This document shows positions 11,137 through 22,849 of a stretch of 64,000 bases of DNA, piece after piece (positions within the stretch are counted from its first letter, which is position 1; each line of letters begins with the position of its first letter). The DNA lies in the NCBI GenBank assembly GCA_025201765.1, contig MU623435.1, positions 1-64,000 of the forward strand. The letters run 5' to 3'. The notes under the pieces are model-generated. The model did no database searches. It was not told the origin of the DNA and saw only the letters and a list, made by a program, of their open reading frames with translations. This DNA is from Daldinia sp. FL1419. Taxonomy: Eukaryota > Ascomycota > Sordariomycetes > Xylariales > Hypoxylaceae. A program made the position numbers and the translations under genes.

Positions 11137-13146
11137 TTATTCTACGGCCTTACCCAGAAACTCAACGTGGTTATCAGTGATGGTATCGTTATACGCACTG
11201 ACATCACGATAGTAGAGCACCGTGTTCTCGGACGTCCCGTCGTCATCTTCGCCCTTTAACGCTTCGAACGAGAAGACTTGATGCGATTGGCCGACACCTG
11301 AACTATAGCTATTGTCTGCCGGCCGGTAGTAATCTGCCGATCCGTTCTTTGACGTACTGACCACTGAGCCCTGGAACGGCGATGCTCCGGCTGCATCGGG
11401 GGCTACGAATGCTTCGAGACCGTTGGAGAAGACAGAGTCGCCGCGGACTTCGTGCGTTAGGCTTTGGTTGAGATCTGCCCTAAGCGTCAAGTTGCCTTCC
11501 GGTGTGAGGTCCGTATAACTTTTACAGTACAGTGGATAACTATAGCTGGTAGAATACGAGATGTCTAGGCCGGCGCCAGTAGCAGCATCGGCGCCTGTGA
11601 TTCCGAACGTATTAACCGCATCGTTTCCACGCGACAATACGCCACCGTTGTTTGAGTATGACAGGGACTGTGTCCATGTGACGATCCCCTCGCCATTTTG
11701 CGTCTTCACGTAAGAACTGATGGATAGGGTGCGCGTCACTGCTAGAGTATATTCGAGAGACTCGTTGAGGCCCTTAGGATTCTTTACGATCTTTTGAGTA
11801 AAGGCAATGCTGGGGTCACTAACGGATGTGGCACCCAGAGACCCCGTGGTGATAGAATCCTCCTCGTCGAGCCAGACGAAGATCTTGCCGGTAACGTACC
11901 ATTCGCTATTTGTGACTGGGGCAAGGGAGGCACTCGACACCCCATCGTCGACTAGACCGAGAATATGTATCTCAAAGGTGTGTTCTTCTCCGTCCGAAAG
12001 GAGTGGCAGCCACGGGGTAATGTCGATCTCATGCTCTTTGATGTCGAATGCTTCTATGCCGACGATTGGACGATGAAGCTGAGGAACCACGCCACCGGTA
12101 TAAATGACCGGGAACGGCCAGGAAACTCCGGCAAGCTGGCCATCGATCAACACTTGCACTTCACGCCAAGGAGAGTAACCAGGATATGTCATGGACTCGG
12201 CGTCGAATGTGTGAACAGCACTCTGCGGCACGTTGCTCCACCAGAACTCTTCATCACCCTGGCCTTTTACGTCTACCGTAAATACGGCACGGTTTGCGTT
12301 CCGAGGAAAGCCAATCGTGTTAGTCGGGCTCTCCGCGGGGTAGGTGAACTGGCTCGGCTGTCCCTGAGATCCCGTTCGTTTAGAGATGGGGATAATCAGA
12401 TCGGCGGGCCCCCGGCTGCTAAGCGCAACCACGGGGCTCTTAAAGAATGTAACCGAGAGAGTGGTGTTAAGGAGACCTGTGTAGATGTCGTTGACGATAT
12501 TCTCCAAGTCGAAGATCACAGTCTGGGGTTCTTTCCAGAGTGCCGTAAACGGCGTAACGTCCTTAATCCATTCCCAACGGATACCGTACGGGGTTGGTTC
12601 CGCGGTAGACGTTCTCCACACCTCCGTATCTCCAAGATAGAAGACGCCGGTCCGGTCGTATTGTCGACCTTTCACCAAGACGGTGAAGTTAATGACGACG
12701 TGATCGAATTCGAAATCCGGAGGGGTATAATTGCCTTGACTCAGGTCAGAATCGAGAATCATTCATTTTTATAAAGGTGTTTGTACAAGCCTACCGACAT
12801 AAGGGGCACCGTAGCTATTTGCGAAAGAGTGCTCAAACAAGACTACCGTGTGCTCCGCTACTTCACCGATTGGGGCTGGATCTTCTACTTGCGCATGAAC
12901 CCCGTCGCGAAACATGGGCCCTTGAGGTGTCAGTACCGGTTCGGCGACCTGGAAGCATTCCAGCGGAGTGTCCGTCGCGGCGGCCGGTGCCACATTGCTT
13001 TCTTCAATCACGAGGTTATTAAACCTGGCGTGAGGACTGCGCGCCGTTTTTGATCCCTTCACAGCAGCCTTCCGCGGCGGAAATTTCGCATCGGGCTGCG
13101 CTGACGATAGTCCCGCTAGAAGGGAAATGAGCAGCACCCACTTCAT
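11137..13146 (-). CDS. secreted PNGase A-like N-glycan amidase
   Basis: Exons 13146-12795 and 12734-11137 are joined across a 60-bp intron (APYVG to NYTPPDF in frame), giving 649 residues. A signal peptide (MKWVLLISLLAGLSSA) is followed by a basic processing-type region. The body matches the peptide-N4-(N-acetyl-beta-glucosaminyl)asparagine amidase A family: LECFQVAEPVLTP, LFEHSFANSYG, FDHVVINFTVLVKGRQYDR, GDTEVWRTSTAEPT, GIRWEWIKDVT and YPGYSPWREVQVLIDGQLAG. PNGase A-type enzymes cleave the amide bond between asparagine and N-glycans of glycoproteins. Fungal members are largely untested, so activity is inferred. Several N-glycosylation sequons fit a secreted enzyme. Several large open frames on the opposite strand are shadows. 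Confidence 0.88.
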
Positions 13147-14015
13147 GGCCCAGGCACATATACTCAGATGCTATATAGAGCTGAATGATATTAGTTCCTC
13201 AATCGCCCAAATCAGAATGCAGACGAGGGCGAGTCGTGCAATCCGGGAGGAATAGAATACGGAACTAGTCTTGCACACATCATTTTTGCTGGCGATGCGA
13301 CCCTTGCCTTGGATATATGCATGCCGAAATAGGTGCAGTAGTCAAGCCATTGGCAATTAGCAACAAAGAGCGCTGATAACGACTTCGCTGCACGGCAAAT
13401 CAGCCGAGAATAGAAGGTGATATGCCAAAGATAAGTATTTCCAGGGATACGGTACACGGGATTCTCCCTCGCCTCGATAAAACAATCGAGATCGCAGCAA
13501 GCAAACTGTAGATTATATATAGGTAGGTATATATATATACCTATATAAATAGGTATATATATAACTAATTCCTGAGTAATAGCATGCAATTCTAAAAGCT
13601 AACTACGTACACGATGGCGCAAAATGGCCTCATTTCCTTTGCGCTACTTTCCAACAATGTCACCGTTCTGTACCTGAGATTAAAAGTTTCGGTTTTAATA
13701 AGTTGCAAACGCGCGAACTCTAAACAAAGAAGCCGTTGATTGCTGATCGTGCTCTAACACATTATTCACGCTGCCTCTAAGATGTTTGTTCGAATGTCTA
13801 AACACTGTACGTGAACATTCGATAGCTGCGACTTATTCGCTTCTAGGTATATAGAAACGGTTAATCCATCGGTAAGGCATATAAGCGTTCCCTCAGGCAT
13901 AAAAGTGATACTTTGCTCGGCGAATATATTATTGAGGCAACCAGCACTTTCGCCATATCAATCTTTGTCTTATATTGATCAGTATAGAGACCCGTCCTAT
14001 TAGTTGATACCAAAG
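13147..14015. other. intergenic with AT palindrome
   Basis: Divergent promoter region between the PNGase A-like gene (-) and the APH gene (+). A 20-bp perfect palindrome of alternating TA flanked by AGGTA/TACCT lies at 13524-13543, with a partial copy at 13551-13562. No supported ORF. Confidence 0.55.
13524..13543. repeat. 20-bp perfect AT-rich palindrome
   Basis: TAGGTA, then alternating TA, then TACCTA, symmetrical over 20 bp. A half copy follows at 13551-13562. It could form a cruciform or be a relic of TAGG-array expansion. Confidence 0.7.
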
Positions 14016-14909
14016 ATGCCAGCCCGCTTCCAATTCAAGCTTTTGCCGGCAACTGAAGATAACCAACCTGACCGCGATCCCGATGCACAGCCCAGTTGTC
14101 AGCTCCTTTCCGAGAAGCCCGACGGGCACGATGCCTGGGGTCTCGGAAAGAACTTCGTCTTGAAGCACAAAAAGATCAGCTCCGGCACTGAGGTTGAGGG
14201 CCAAAATATCGAGTACGTTAGACAAAAACTTGAAGAAGACGAATTCTCATCATGCACCCTCCCAACAATACACTTAGAATGGAGAGAAGGTGACGACCAC
14301 TACGCCATACAGCGTCGTCTAGAGGGCGAACCGCTAAGAGTTGCATTGCCGAACTTGGGCGCGCAGGATTTAGTTCGTATCAGCAAGCAGTTATCACACT
14401 ACATCACTCGCCTCAAAGCCCTCACTTTTGATTATATGGCAAGGATGGACGGCCAGGTAGTCACCGACGAGCGTTTACTCAGGCCTTTGCCGGAAGGGAC
14501 GACTGGATTCTACCGGCCTTGCACGACGGACGAAGACCTCAGAAAAATGCTGGGGTATTCTATCAGTCATCGACTCGACGAGGATGTTTACGAGGCGTTC
14601 ATGTCCAAAATGCCAACTGCCCTGCCATTCACCTTTAGTCATGCTGACATACACGAGGACAATATCATGGTAAAAGATGGTGAATTCGTCGGGCTCATCA
14701 ACTGGGAGTTGGCAGGTTTCTACCCTTCGTGGTGGGAATACGTAAACGCCAGTCCGTTGCTGAGCGATCATTTCTCATTCGAGGTCAAGAATCACCCCGC
14801 GCTGAATTGGTTTCGCGTCTACCACATGATCCGAGAGGAAGATGCGTCCGAAGCCGAACTCAGATTGAAGGAATATCTTCAAGGTAGACCTTGGGGTGGT
14901 CCGGTGTAG
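14016..14909 (+). CDS. aminoglycoside phosphotransferase (APH)-fold protein, altered metal site
   Basis: A single exon encodes 297 residues, starting at the first ATG (14016). The C-terminal half carries the APH/choline-kinase fold signature. The catalytic loop FSHADIHEDNI begins at about residue 207 and has the HxDxxxxN pattern. It is followed by VGLINWELAGFYPSWWEY. In typical family members the second segment reads I-D-W-E, with Asp binding Mg-ATP; here the residue is Asn229 (codon AAC, 14700-14702). The N-terminal lobe has YAIQRRLEGEPLR, which would correspond to the hinge region. Fungal proteins of this family are common, numerous and mostly of unknown substrate. The conserved catalytic Asp211 with a missing metal Asp leaves activity doubtful. 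No linked pathway genes are present. Confidence 0.8.
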   Translation: MPARFQFKLLPATEDNQPDRDPDAQPSCQLLSEKPDGHDAWGLGKNFVLKHKKISSGTEVEGQNIEYVRQKLEEDEFSSCTLPTIHLEWREGDDHYAIQRRLEGEPLRVALPNLGAQDLVRISKQLSHYITRLKALTFDYMARMDGQVVTDERLLRPLPEGTTGFYRPCTTDEDLRKMLGYSISHRLDEDVYEAFMSKMPTALPFTFSHADIHEDNIMVKDGEFVGLINWELAGFYPSWWEYVNASPLLSDHFSFEVKNHPALNWFRVYHMIREEDASEAELRLKEYLQGRPWGGPV

Positions 14910-15812
14910 AAGCAGATCTATCACCCAGGTAGGTAGATATGTAAGGTATCTCTAAACCGAGTTTGATGAATAAATACCATCCTGATGGAGTGCATGTTTA
15001 ATAGGTTAGATGCCTTCTTCGCTAGCAAGGAAAGAAGAAGATAAACAGCAAATGGCCTAACTATATAAATCCAACGATACCCTGGTAGCTTGGGATTATA
15101 CAGAGTGCCACGTAATACGGAGCTGCCCCGAGAGAGATTCTAGGCGCTGTGACGTAAAATCTCATCCCACCGTGTCGATTGGGGATAACCGCCTAATTTC
15201 GAGCGATCTCAGTGGTACCTCTCGGCTCGGCTCATTCGTATATAGCGTAATATAACATCGTCGCAATCGTAAAACTCTCTTCCGTAACGAATCGCATTAG
15301 AGTTTATTCCCTAGGGCCGCTAAACCAGCCGGACAAGAAAGTGAAGTGTATCTGTGCATAGGTGGTTTATCTGGCCTCTGTACAATAACATGGTTGTTTC
15401 CCCCACTGCTCGGTCGCATTGTATGTGCATTGGGCATTGTTTGATGGCCCATAAATCATCGAGCTGTCGTAATCAATCCCCTAAATAAAGAAAGGAAAAG
15501 ACGTCGGCGGATGAATTCCATGCCGCCCGTGAAGTGGACTTATGGCCCTAGAAAGCGGAGTAAAGCCATACCTACTATGTATGCAAAGGTGCCTCCTCAC
15601 CTAGTCGTCGGACCAAATGTCCTTGCTTCCGACATCGAAGCCCCCGAATCTATATGGGCCATGGGTGATCAAACCCAGCCAAAGCAGGTCAGACGTGATA
15701 GGAAGATAATAGTCTAAATCGTACGACGACAATCGATGCTTTGCGCGAGTCTCAGATGATTGAGCGGCAGCGAGGTTTAAAACTTTAAAAACATCGTCTG
15801 ACTAAAGCATGA

Positions 15813-15839
15813 TTTTTATTTTATTTTATTTTATTTTTT
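15813..15839. repeat. (TTTTA)n microsatellite
   Basis: About five TTTTA units followed by a T run. Confidence 0.7.
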
Positions 15840-17198
15840 CGAGTATGGGCTGCTGCGATTAGGACCAAATATATAGAAACCTAGGTTAGGTAATTCCAGG
15901 TACCTTTTTATGTAGGGTAGCCAGATAAGAAAATGGTTGGCCTGATAATGAGGAATATGTGAAATACAGTGTTAACCAAAAAGCTGTTCACGTTGGATCT
16001 GCTAAGTTCTAGAGTAAATAAGTAAGAGACGGGGACGGAAACGGGAGCCATTAAGCAGCATTAAAACAGCAGCCATTTAGGGGGCAGTGTTTACCAAATA
16101 CCGGAGTACAATCGTGCTACATTAGGGACGTTAGTAAGAGCAATGTGGATCCTTCTAGTAGCGTTTAGTACCTATTGAAGGGTAGTCGTGGCAGTAGCGT
16201 AGATCCACTCTGGGGAAGCGGGGCAAGCGACCGTTTAGCGTCTGGGGAAGGGTCCCCTGAGCCCACTTCGCTCTAGACATCGCACGTGAGAAGATGCCTA
16301 TAATTATCAACAATTTTGTCGCTAAATATTTAGAAAATAAGATGGAAAGAAACAACAAAATATTTGACAAGGATGAGGCTCTTATAATCGAAGTCGAATA
16401 TCGAAAATATAGCGAATTAAATCTCTCAAATAATTATACCCGGTCGAGTGACATCAATGGGGGTAGGAGGTAACTTTGGATCGACACGCTGCTCCTTTAT
16501 GTTGCCTGTCCGTGTGGCGTGGCAATGTATGGCAATGTAGTGTATGGTACGGTATGGTAATGCGTGTATGGCAAGGGAATCAATACCCCAACTCCCACAC
16601 ATCATACCTCCCCGGTTCGCAAATCACGTATCGATTTAATCTCAGCTAACTCGTATACTTTTATACGGCTGCATGGGTAGAACGGTGTGGTAAGCAATCA
16701 AAGGCGGCGTCATTCTTATAGAGGGCTGGCCTATGGCATGTCGGCGCTGCTGCACTATTCGACTTAATCCTAGAGCACAACCCTGGACGATTCCCTTGAA
16801 TGGTTGGTCCTGGAAACATTGACGCAACATGATGGCCTGTTGTTATTGGCTTACCCCGCTCCTACCTTGCTGTCGTCTTCCCCAGATAGAATAGAACAAC
16901 AGTCAGGCCAGTATGGTTCGTCTAAGTCGTCTCAAGGGGGAGGGACCAGGTAGCAGCCTGCCTTCAACCCTCCCCTTTTCCCCTCCCTCACCCCTTTAAA
17001 AGCCCGCGACTCCCCTCGAGATCTGGACCCTCGAGGAGTTGCACAGAGTTCTCTCTTGCCTGCATCTTTTGAACAAGGAATCGGCTTTGGTCAGGTTGCA
17101 TCGCAAAAAGAGTTCATACCTGTCTCCAAATCGTCTATACCTACAATCCTACCCAAGCGACTTAATTAATCTGGAACGAGAACAGACATTCTATAAAC

Positions 17199-17231
17199 TA
17201 TAAATCTACTATAAATCTACTATAAATCTAC
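17199..17231 (+). repeat. three perfect tandem 11-mers in a gene leader
   Basis: TATAAATCTAC is repeated three times without mismatch, 95-127 bp upstream of the ATG at 17326, in what should be the 5' leader or core promoter. It could be three TATA-like elements or a recent slippage product. Confidence 0.75.
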
Positions 17232-17325
17232 CTTACCCTTTCCAACTACCATAACCCACCGTCTTCCAGACCTAGAGATATTTCCCTTATTATCCATCAC
17301 AAAACCATCATCGAAACAATCCAAA

Positions 17326-17643
17326 ATGCCCGTCCGTATCCCCAGAGCCAACAGGACTGAGCTCGCCACGTTCGGCATCGCTGGCGTCGCAGGCTTCGCC
17401 CCCTTCTACTTCATGCTTCCCGGCGCCGAGGAACGTCTAGCAACACAGACCGCCCGATGGGCTCCCCGATGGGAACGTAACATCTCGTACTTCGCCTCTC
17501 CCGCCCAAAGGATCACCCAGCGCGTAGAACCCCGCCTCGAGAGGACCGTGAAGAGGATCGACAACCGCCTACCCTTAGAAAAGGTTGCTAAGAACGTCGA
17601 CCGACGGATCAAGTACGGCATCGACAAGATGAACAGACAATAA
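17326..17643 (+). CDS. small conserved-looking protein with one membrane segment, function unknown
   Basis: 105 residues in a single exon. The ATG sits in a good fungal context (CCAAAATGCC) after a long CT-rich leader, and the third codon positions are GC-rich, which supports real coding. Residues about 13-31 (TFGIAGVAGFAPFYFMLPG) form one hydrophobic segment. The rest is strongly basic and amphipathic, with repeated R/E/K helices (RVEPRLERTVKRIDNRL, KVAKNVDRRIKYGIDKM). The layout would fit a small single-pass organelle membrane protein, perhaps mitochondrial, but I do not recognise the family and assign no function. Confidence 0.65.
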   Translation: MPVRIPRANRTELATFGIAGVAGFAPFYFMLPGAEERLATQTARWAPRWERNISYFASPAQRITQRVEPRLERTVKRIDNRLPLEKVAKNVDRRIKYGIDKMNRQ

Positions 17644-19499
17644 ACATCATTACTACCTAGTCATCGCTTCGATGTCTGCTTTGTTGCTGTCGTGGGGGTT
17701 ATAGGGTTTGGACAATAGGGATATCACTTGGGACATGAAATTATGAATCGGTGGGATTGGGTATACCCAGAAGTTGCACTTGAACTCGCTAAGGTGCAAA
17801 AACGTATGAGCGCCTAATGCTCTAGACGTGTCATACATACCTATGAATGACTCGTTCGCTATGCAGTAGTATTCAATAAAAACTACGTAAAAGCAGATGC
17901 CGTATTGATTCCCGTGTGATTATCGTCGTGTTGTATATAATTTGAACGCTCTTTCTCCATGACCGGTATCCAGAGTAATGTATTCAGCTTATTATGCTTG
18001 CTTGCCTGGGCCTATACAACTCGCTCCGTGCGTTGATGACCGCCACCCCCGATGAGGAGTTGCCCACGACCCATGCACGAATCTTCAGAACCCCGACCAT
18101 CGTCCGCGTAATATTCATATTTCCCCATACCGTACGTATAGAGTGGGGTTTTATTGTTTATATTATATTTACCGCCAAGTAATCGCACGGCAGCAAACGA
18201 GCGACTACACCAATATCAACGATTCGTCCTAGGGGGTGATGTTATTGCAAAGCGCAGAGACATATACGCATAAGTAGTTGACGAATCGATTTACGAAATC
18301 AGTTTCAATTATGTAGGTACTTAGGATATTGCTGCAAGATGAGGACTATTTCGCTTTCCCCTGCGCCTCCTTAGTAGGTGGAAGAATACTTGGAGACGAC
18401 TTAGGGGTCTCGGTGATATACGTGCGATCCGTACAAACTATCCAGTTATTACCGTAAGGGAGAATTATCTCCATTGCCTAATATCAATATGAATCTCGCA
18501 GTTCGCGGACGAGCTGGTGTTCTTACAGCCAGCCAAGCTGCATTCAAGCAACAATCGCAATGTGGCTAATCTCGCCGGCGCTGGCATGCTCAATGCGGAT
18601 ATATTAACCATCTATGCACTAAGAACTTCAAGAAATAAAGAAGTTAACTATAATAAATCATCAGCTATCATGAGAATTCAAGACGACTTATCATATATCA
18701 GATCATAGATATATATATCTTGGCAGGTTTCGGTTACTTATAGCGATCTCAAAGGTCCTTGCAACACCACGTTCGCCTTCGGATGACAGGTAGGCAGAAC
18801 AAAAAGTCCACAAAGAAAAAGCCAGCACTAATGTACCCCCTATTGCTTAAATCCCGAAAAACAGGGGATCACGATGGTAATTCCTCCAGAACCCGGGGCT
18901 CGAAACGAGCCTGACGGAGAATACCCGTTGAGGCGGTAACTTTCGAATACTATAATTAAGCTTCATCAGTAACTTGGCTCGATAAAAGAAGAGATCAAGA
19001 TCGAATAAGGCTGCCAGGGGTGTTCTCCTGGACAGCGGCTCTGGGGTTACGTTGGACCGATCCTATTGGCAGATATGTAACTTGGGCCTGCGACTTCGAA
19101 GGGTGGGATTATGCGGACCAACGCAAAACATGCAGGGTCCTCGGCCGTTACATGTCGCGGCGCCCGATAGGAGGCTGGAGATCCTTCCGATGGCATCTCT
19201 GCTATCTCTACGCACAAAAGCCGTAGTGTTCGGATGCCTGCCTATCTCTGGTTTGATGTTCCAACATGTTTCATGCGAAGCTATCGTACTCGCCAGGAGA
19301 ATCGTTTACTATGAAGAGCATGTGGAGAGGCTGACGAGTCCCGCGGACTCGAGCTGTATTTAATAGTTTAGTAATGGACCTGTTTTATTGATATCACTTG
19401 GCGTTTGGGGACAGTCATTGCCAGCGTCGTTCTTTTATTATTATTCGATCAATATTTAAGGGCGCTTGGATAGTTGATCTATCCAGCCCATTGCTAGAA
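17644..19499. other. intergenic, 1.9 kb, no gene called
   Basis: Several short frames (for example 17994-18182 and 19020-19363) lack start context, codon bias and recognisable motifs. Nothing else was identified apart from AT-rich flanks. Confidence 0.5.
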
Positions 19500-21870
19500 A
19501 TGCACGGGTTGCTTTTATTTACTGCTGTTTTGGGAACATCGGCATTTGCATCTTCTCAAGCAGCACCGTCGACGCCGAACCCGACAGCGTGTGGGCGCAT
19601 AGCTTCCTCGCGTATGTCTATTTCTAACCCCAGAGCCTCTTACGGAATATTAACATTTTTCTAGGCGCATCGACTTTCCCGGGGTCCTTAGCATACGAGT
19701 GTCTTCGCTCAGTCCCGAATCGGATCCAGCCGGCGCAGCAGCTCATCCAAAGCCTCAAGGCTTTCGTGGACTGGCAGTCTACTCATGCTTGGCTGAAGAA
19801 CCCTCCAAAGTCTTACGGGTTCCCTGCAGTGGACGTACAGGGAGATTTGGACGAAATACTTCAGACCGTCACACAAGGGGGGTTCGAGAGCGAGTATGAT
19901 TTTCAGGCCGCGATTGTGAAAACGCTCTTTGCGGCGCATGACGGTCACTTTTTCTACACGCCCGACGTGTTTGGCGCATTTTCATTTCAAAATAGATTAG
20001 CCCAAGATATTGTCTCGGTGTCGATTGATGGCACTTCTCTACCGAAACTATATCGGCTGTGTAAGTCTAGGATACCAGTCCCAGGAGGCTTCGTTGGAAT
20101 CGCTTTGCTCATAGCGTCATCTTTTAGCTGCTCTCGACGCTGGCTCGGCCGCCCCGATTGCCCTGATCAACGGTGACAACGCCACAGACTTCATAGTGAC
20201 CTTAGGCTCCCAGTTCGCGGGCTTCCAGGATAGCGATGCACAGTGGAACAGCCAGTTCCCAACCTATGCTAATCCAACCGCATCTACCTTTTGGGGAAGC
20301 AATAATTTCTACCTAGGGCCCGAATTCGCGATCACGTACGAGAATGGGAGTGTTGAGTCTGCTGATACGACGGCGACGCTTAAAAGAGGTGTTAGCTTTT
20401 CTGGTATTGCCACGGGCAACGATTTCTACGAGACATTCTGCACCCCTGTAGCACCGAACGGAGTAGCAAACGAAGCGTCGACTTCACCCTCGCGAACTAA
20501 GCGTAGCGTAGGCCCACGCGCGCCTATACCCTTTGCTAGTCCGAGACCGATAGTCAGAACGGAAGAAAACACTACGATGGGATTTTTTCTGAACGGAAAC
20601 GGGTTTGATGATGTAGCGGTGTTAGCTATAACAGCATTCGAGGAAGATAGCGACGATTACTTAACCTCGTTTCAAGACACGATACAGAAGTTCCTGGCCC
20701 AATGCCGAAGTGCCAAGAAGCAACGACTAGTGATCGATCTTACTTCTAACGGAGGCGGTTTGATAGCCGCTGGTTTCGAGCTCTTCGCGCAACTTTTCCC
20801 CGGCGTCAACAGATTCACCGCGAATAACATGCGTCTAACGAACAGCCTCGCCAATATCTCCCAAATCCTTTCCACTCTTTCCCCCGAAGATCAGAAGAAC
20901 GCCACGGATACATTTCCGAAATTCTTCAATAATATCTCGCCCGGCGGCGTGTCAGAACCACAGGGGGTCAAGTTTAACACGGTTCAGGATATTACGGCGC
21001 CAGTTGTTCTCCAGAACGACAGGTTTACGCAGTATATTGGGGAGCCTTTTACTGAGCTTACCGTAGACGGCGACACGACGAAATCTTCCCCGAGCCCCTT
21101 TAAGCCCGAGAACATTGTGTTACTCACAGACGGAGCCTGCAGCTCAACATGCACAACCTTCTCGTATCTCATGCTCTTTCAAGAGCGCGTGAAGACAGTA
21201 TCCGTAGGAGGGCGTCCACAGAATACCCAAATGCAGTCTTTAGGCGGTGTCGAGGTAAGCTTTCGACCCGACTTGAGGAGATAGCGCGTTGCTAAACCCG
21301 ACCAAACAGGGAGGACAAAGCCTCGGGATGCGAGACATCGCGCAAAGCGCCTTCGTAGCCCTCAGCGTCGTCAAAGACCGGTCCCAGTTCAACGCCTTCC
21401 AGCAAGGCGATCTGGGTACTCTCAGCCAAGGCTACGCGATCCTGCGAGCTGCGGACATCCAAAACCCGGGCGGCGTAAACCTCAAGAACAACTTCTCCCC
21501 ATCCGACTCCAAGACGCCGCTCCAGTTCCTCTACGAGCCGGCAAACTGTCGTTTCTTCTACACGTACGATATGCTGTCTACTCCGCAGCTGGTATGGCAG
21601 TACGCGGTCGACGCCTCGTGGACCGACCCGGCGAGGTACTGCGTTCCGGGGAGTAGAGCGGCGGTGGATGGGCCTAGGCCCATTGATCCGGCTTTCGCGA
21701 AGGATGACGCGACGAAGGGAGGGAGTGGGGGAGGTGTTGGCAATGGAGGGAACGGAGCGAGCGGGGCAAAGGACGATGATAATAATGCCGCCGAGGGACT
21801 ATTAGCCCAAGGCTGCATACAGATAGTGTTTCTTCTCGCAGGCGTCTCAGTCGTGATGTTGTGTCTCTAA
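19500..21870 (+). CDS. secreted S41-type (tail-specific/CPAF-like) peptidase, C-terminally anchored
   Basis: Four exons (19500-19611, 19665-20060, 20128-21254, 21310-21870) join in frame to give 731 residues. It starts with a signal peptide (MHGLLLFTAVLGTSAFASS). The N-terminal fungal module follows (ACGRIASS, SLAYECLRSVP, WLKNPPKSYGFPAVD, EYDFQAAIVKTLFAAHDGHF). The peptidase-like core has LVIDLTSNGGGLIAAG and LTDGACSSTCTTFSYLM; the Ser-rich segment at about 21140-21170 corresponds to the nucleophile region of S41 peptidases. The C-terminus has a Gly/Ser/Asn-rich spacer (about 21715-21770), then a hydrophobic end (IQIVFLLAGVSVVMLCL), which suggests a GPI-anchor signal or a membrane tail. Proteins of this group, such as UstP-like peptidases, are common in ascomycetes. 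Substrate unknown, and no RiPP-type cluster genes are adjacent. Confidence 0.87.
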
Positions 21871-22849
21871 TAGTAATATAATCGGTGAGGTCATCTTATG
21901 CTTAGGAAAGAAGAAAGCGAATACGATTGGGGGCACATTTATAATGCTACAGACTCACGTCTTTGTATTGTTATCTCGATATATGGATATATCTACTTCG
22001 AATAGACTAATGTAATATATAGGTACTCAAGTGTTATTGTATAGATGAGTGTGAATGTGAAGAATTATGGCTATCATCCCCCTATCTTTACTTCGATGTA
22101 ATCAAAAAGTAGTCCTGTTAGAGACGTATAGGAAATATCCGTGGGGAGATATTGGCATTATGGTATATACGTCGCAACTCATGTAACATTATAAGAGTTT
22201 ATGTAGTTATTATAGTACGGTCATAAGCAGTGACCCAACTATGCTACTCTTGTTGATATCAGAATTAGGTAGACTGTAAAAGCCTATATTATTCATGAGC
22301 CATTACCTACATTATTTATATTATTTGTCAGGACGAAGTCCGTATTATACAATTATTTTGACCCCCCCAATTCAAGCGTAACGAGCAGCCCTCCGCAGGA
22401 GCCCCCCTGGAAGGGAAAAAAACTAATCGGGGTGACTTTGTTATAAAAATAATTTAAGAAGAAATTTAATTAAGAATATAAGATTAATTTTATAACATAC
22501 AATGCGCAAACGAGGCTAAGCTACAACATTAAGGGGTTGCAGGGCATGCGCAGCTTTTCTAGAAGCTCAACTGGGTTTACTAATAGAGGCCGTACCCTAA
22601 TAGTGAAAAACAAAATCTCGTTGATCAACAGTCGATAATACAGATAATCCGACATTCGCCCCCTGATGCCAAGTGCAGTCCGGGTCGTCCTCAAAATGCA
22701 AAGGCGCAAAACTATAAATAAGCTATCGGGAATGACAAAAGTAAGGTTCAGATAACTGAATGATGAGTGCCCCGTCAGAAATATGCGAGAACAACGCCGG
22801 CTATGACTAGAAATAGGGAGAAGCACGCCTCATAAATGGGCCTACAACC
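21871..22849. other. intergenic between convergent S41 and BUD6 genes
   Basis: AT-rich, with no ORF of note. A short GC-rich island at about 22362-22440 contains runs of seven C and five A. A GGACGAAGTCC mini-hairpin is near 22332-22342. Confidence 0.45.

Larger units (their letters stand above)
14910..17325. other. intergenic, 2.4 kb, no gene called
   Basis: A 68-codon frame at 15511-15717 has no recognisable features. A (TTTTA)n run is at 15813-15839, and TAGG-type motifs lie near 15880-15905. From about 16930 the sequence becomes CT-rich, with CCCCTCCCTC runs typical of a fungal core promoter, leading to the small gene at 17326. Confidence 0.5.

Noticed and set aside
11965..12774. 269-codon plus-strand open frame
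   Set aside because: Antisense shadow of the PNGase A-like exon.
15511..15717. 68-codon frame
   Set aside because: No motif, weak start context and no conserved-looking composition.
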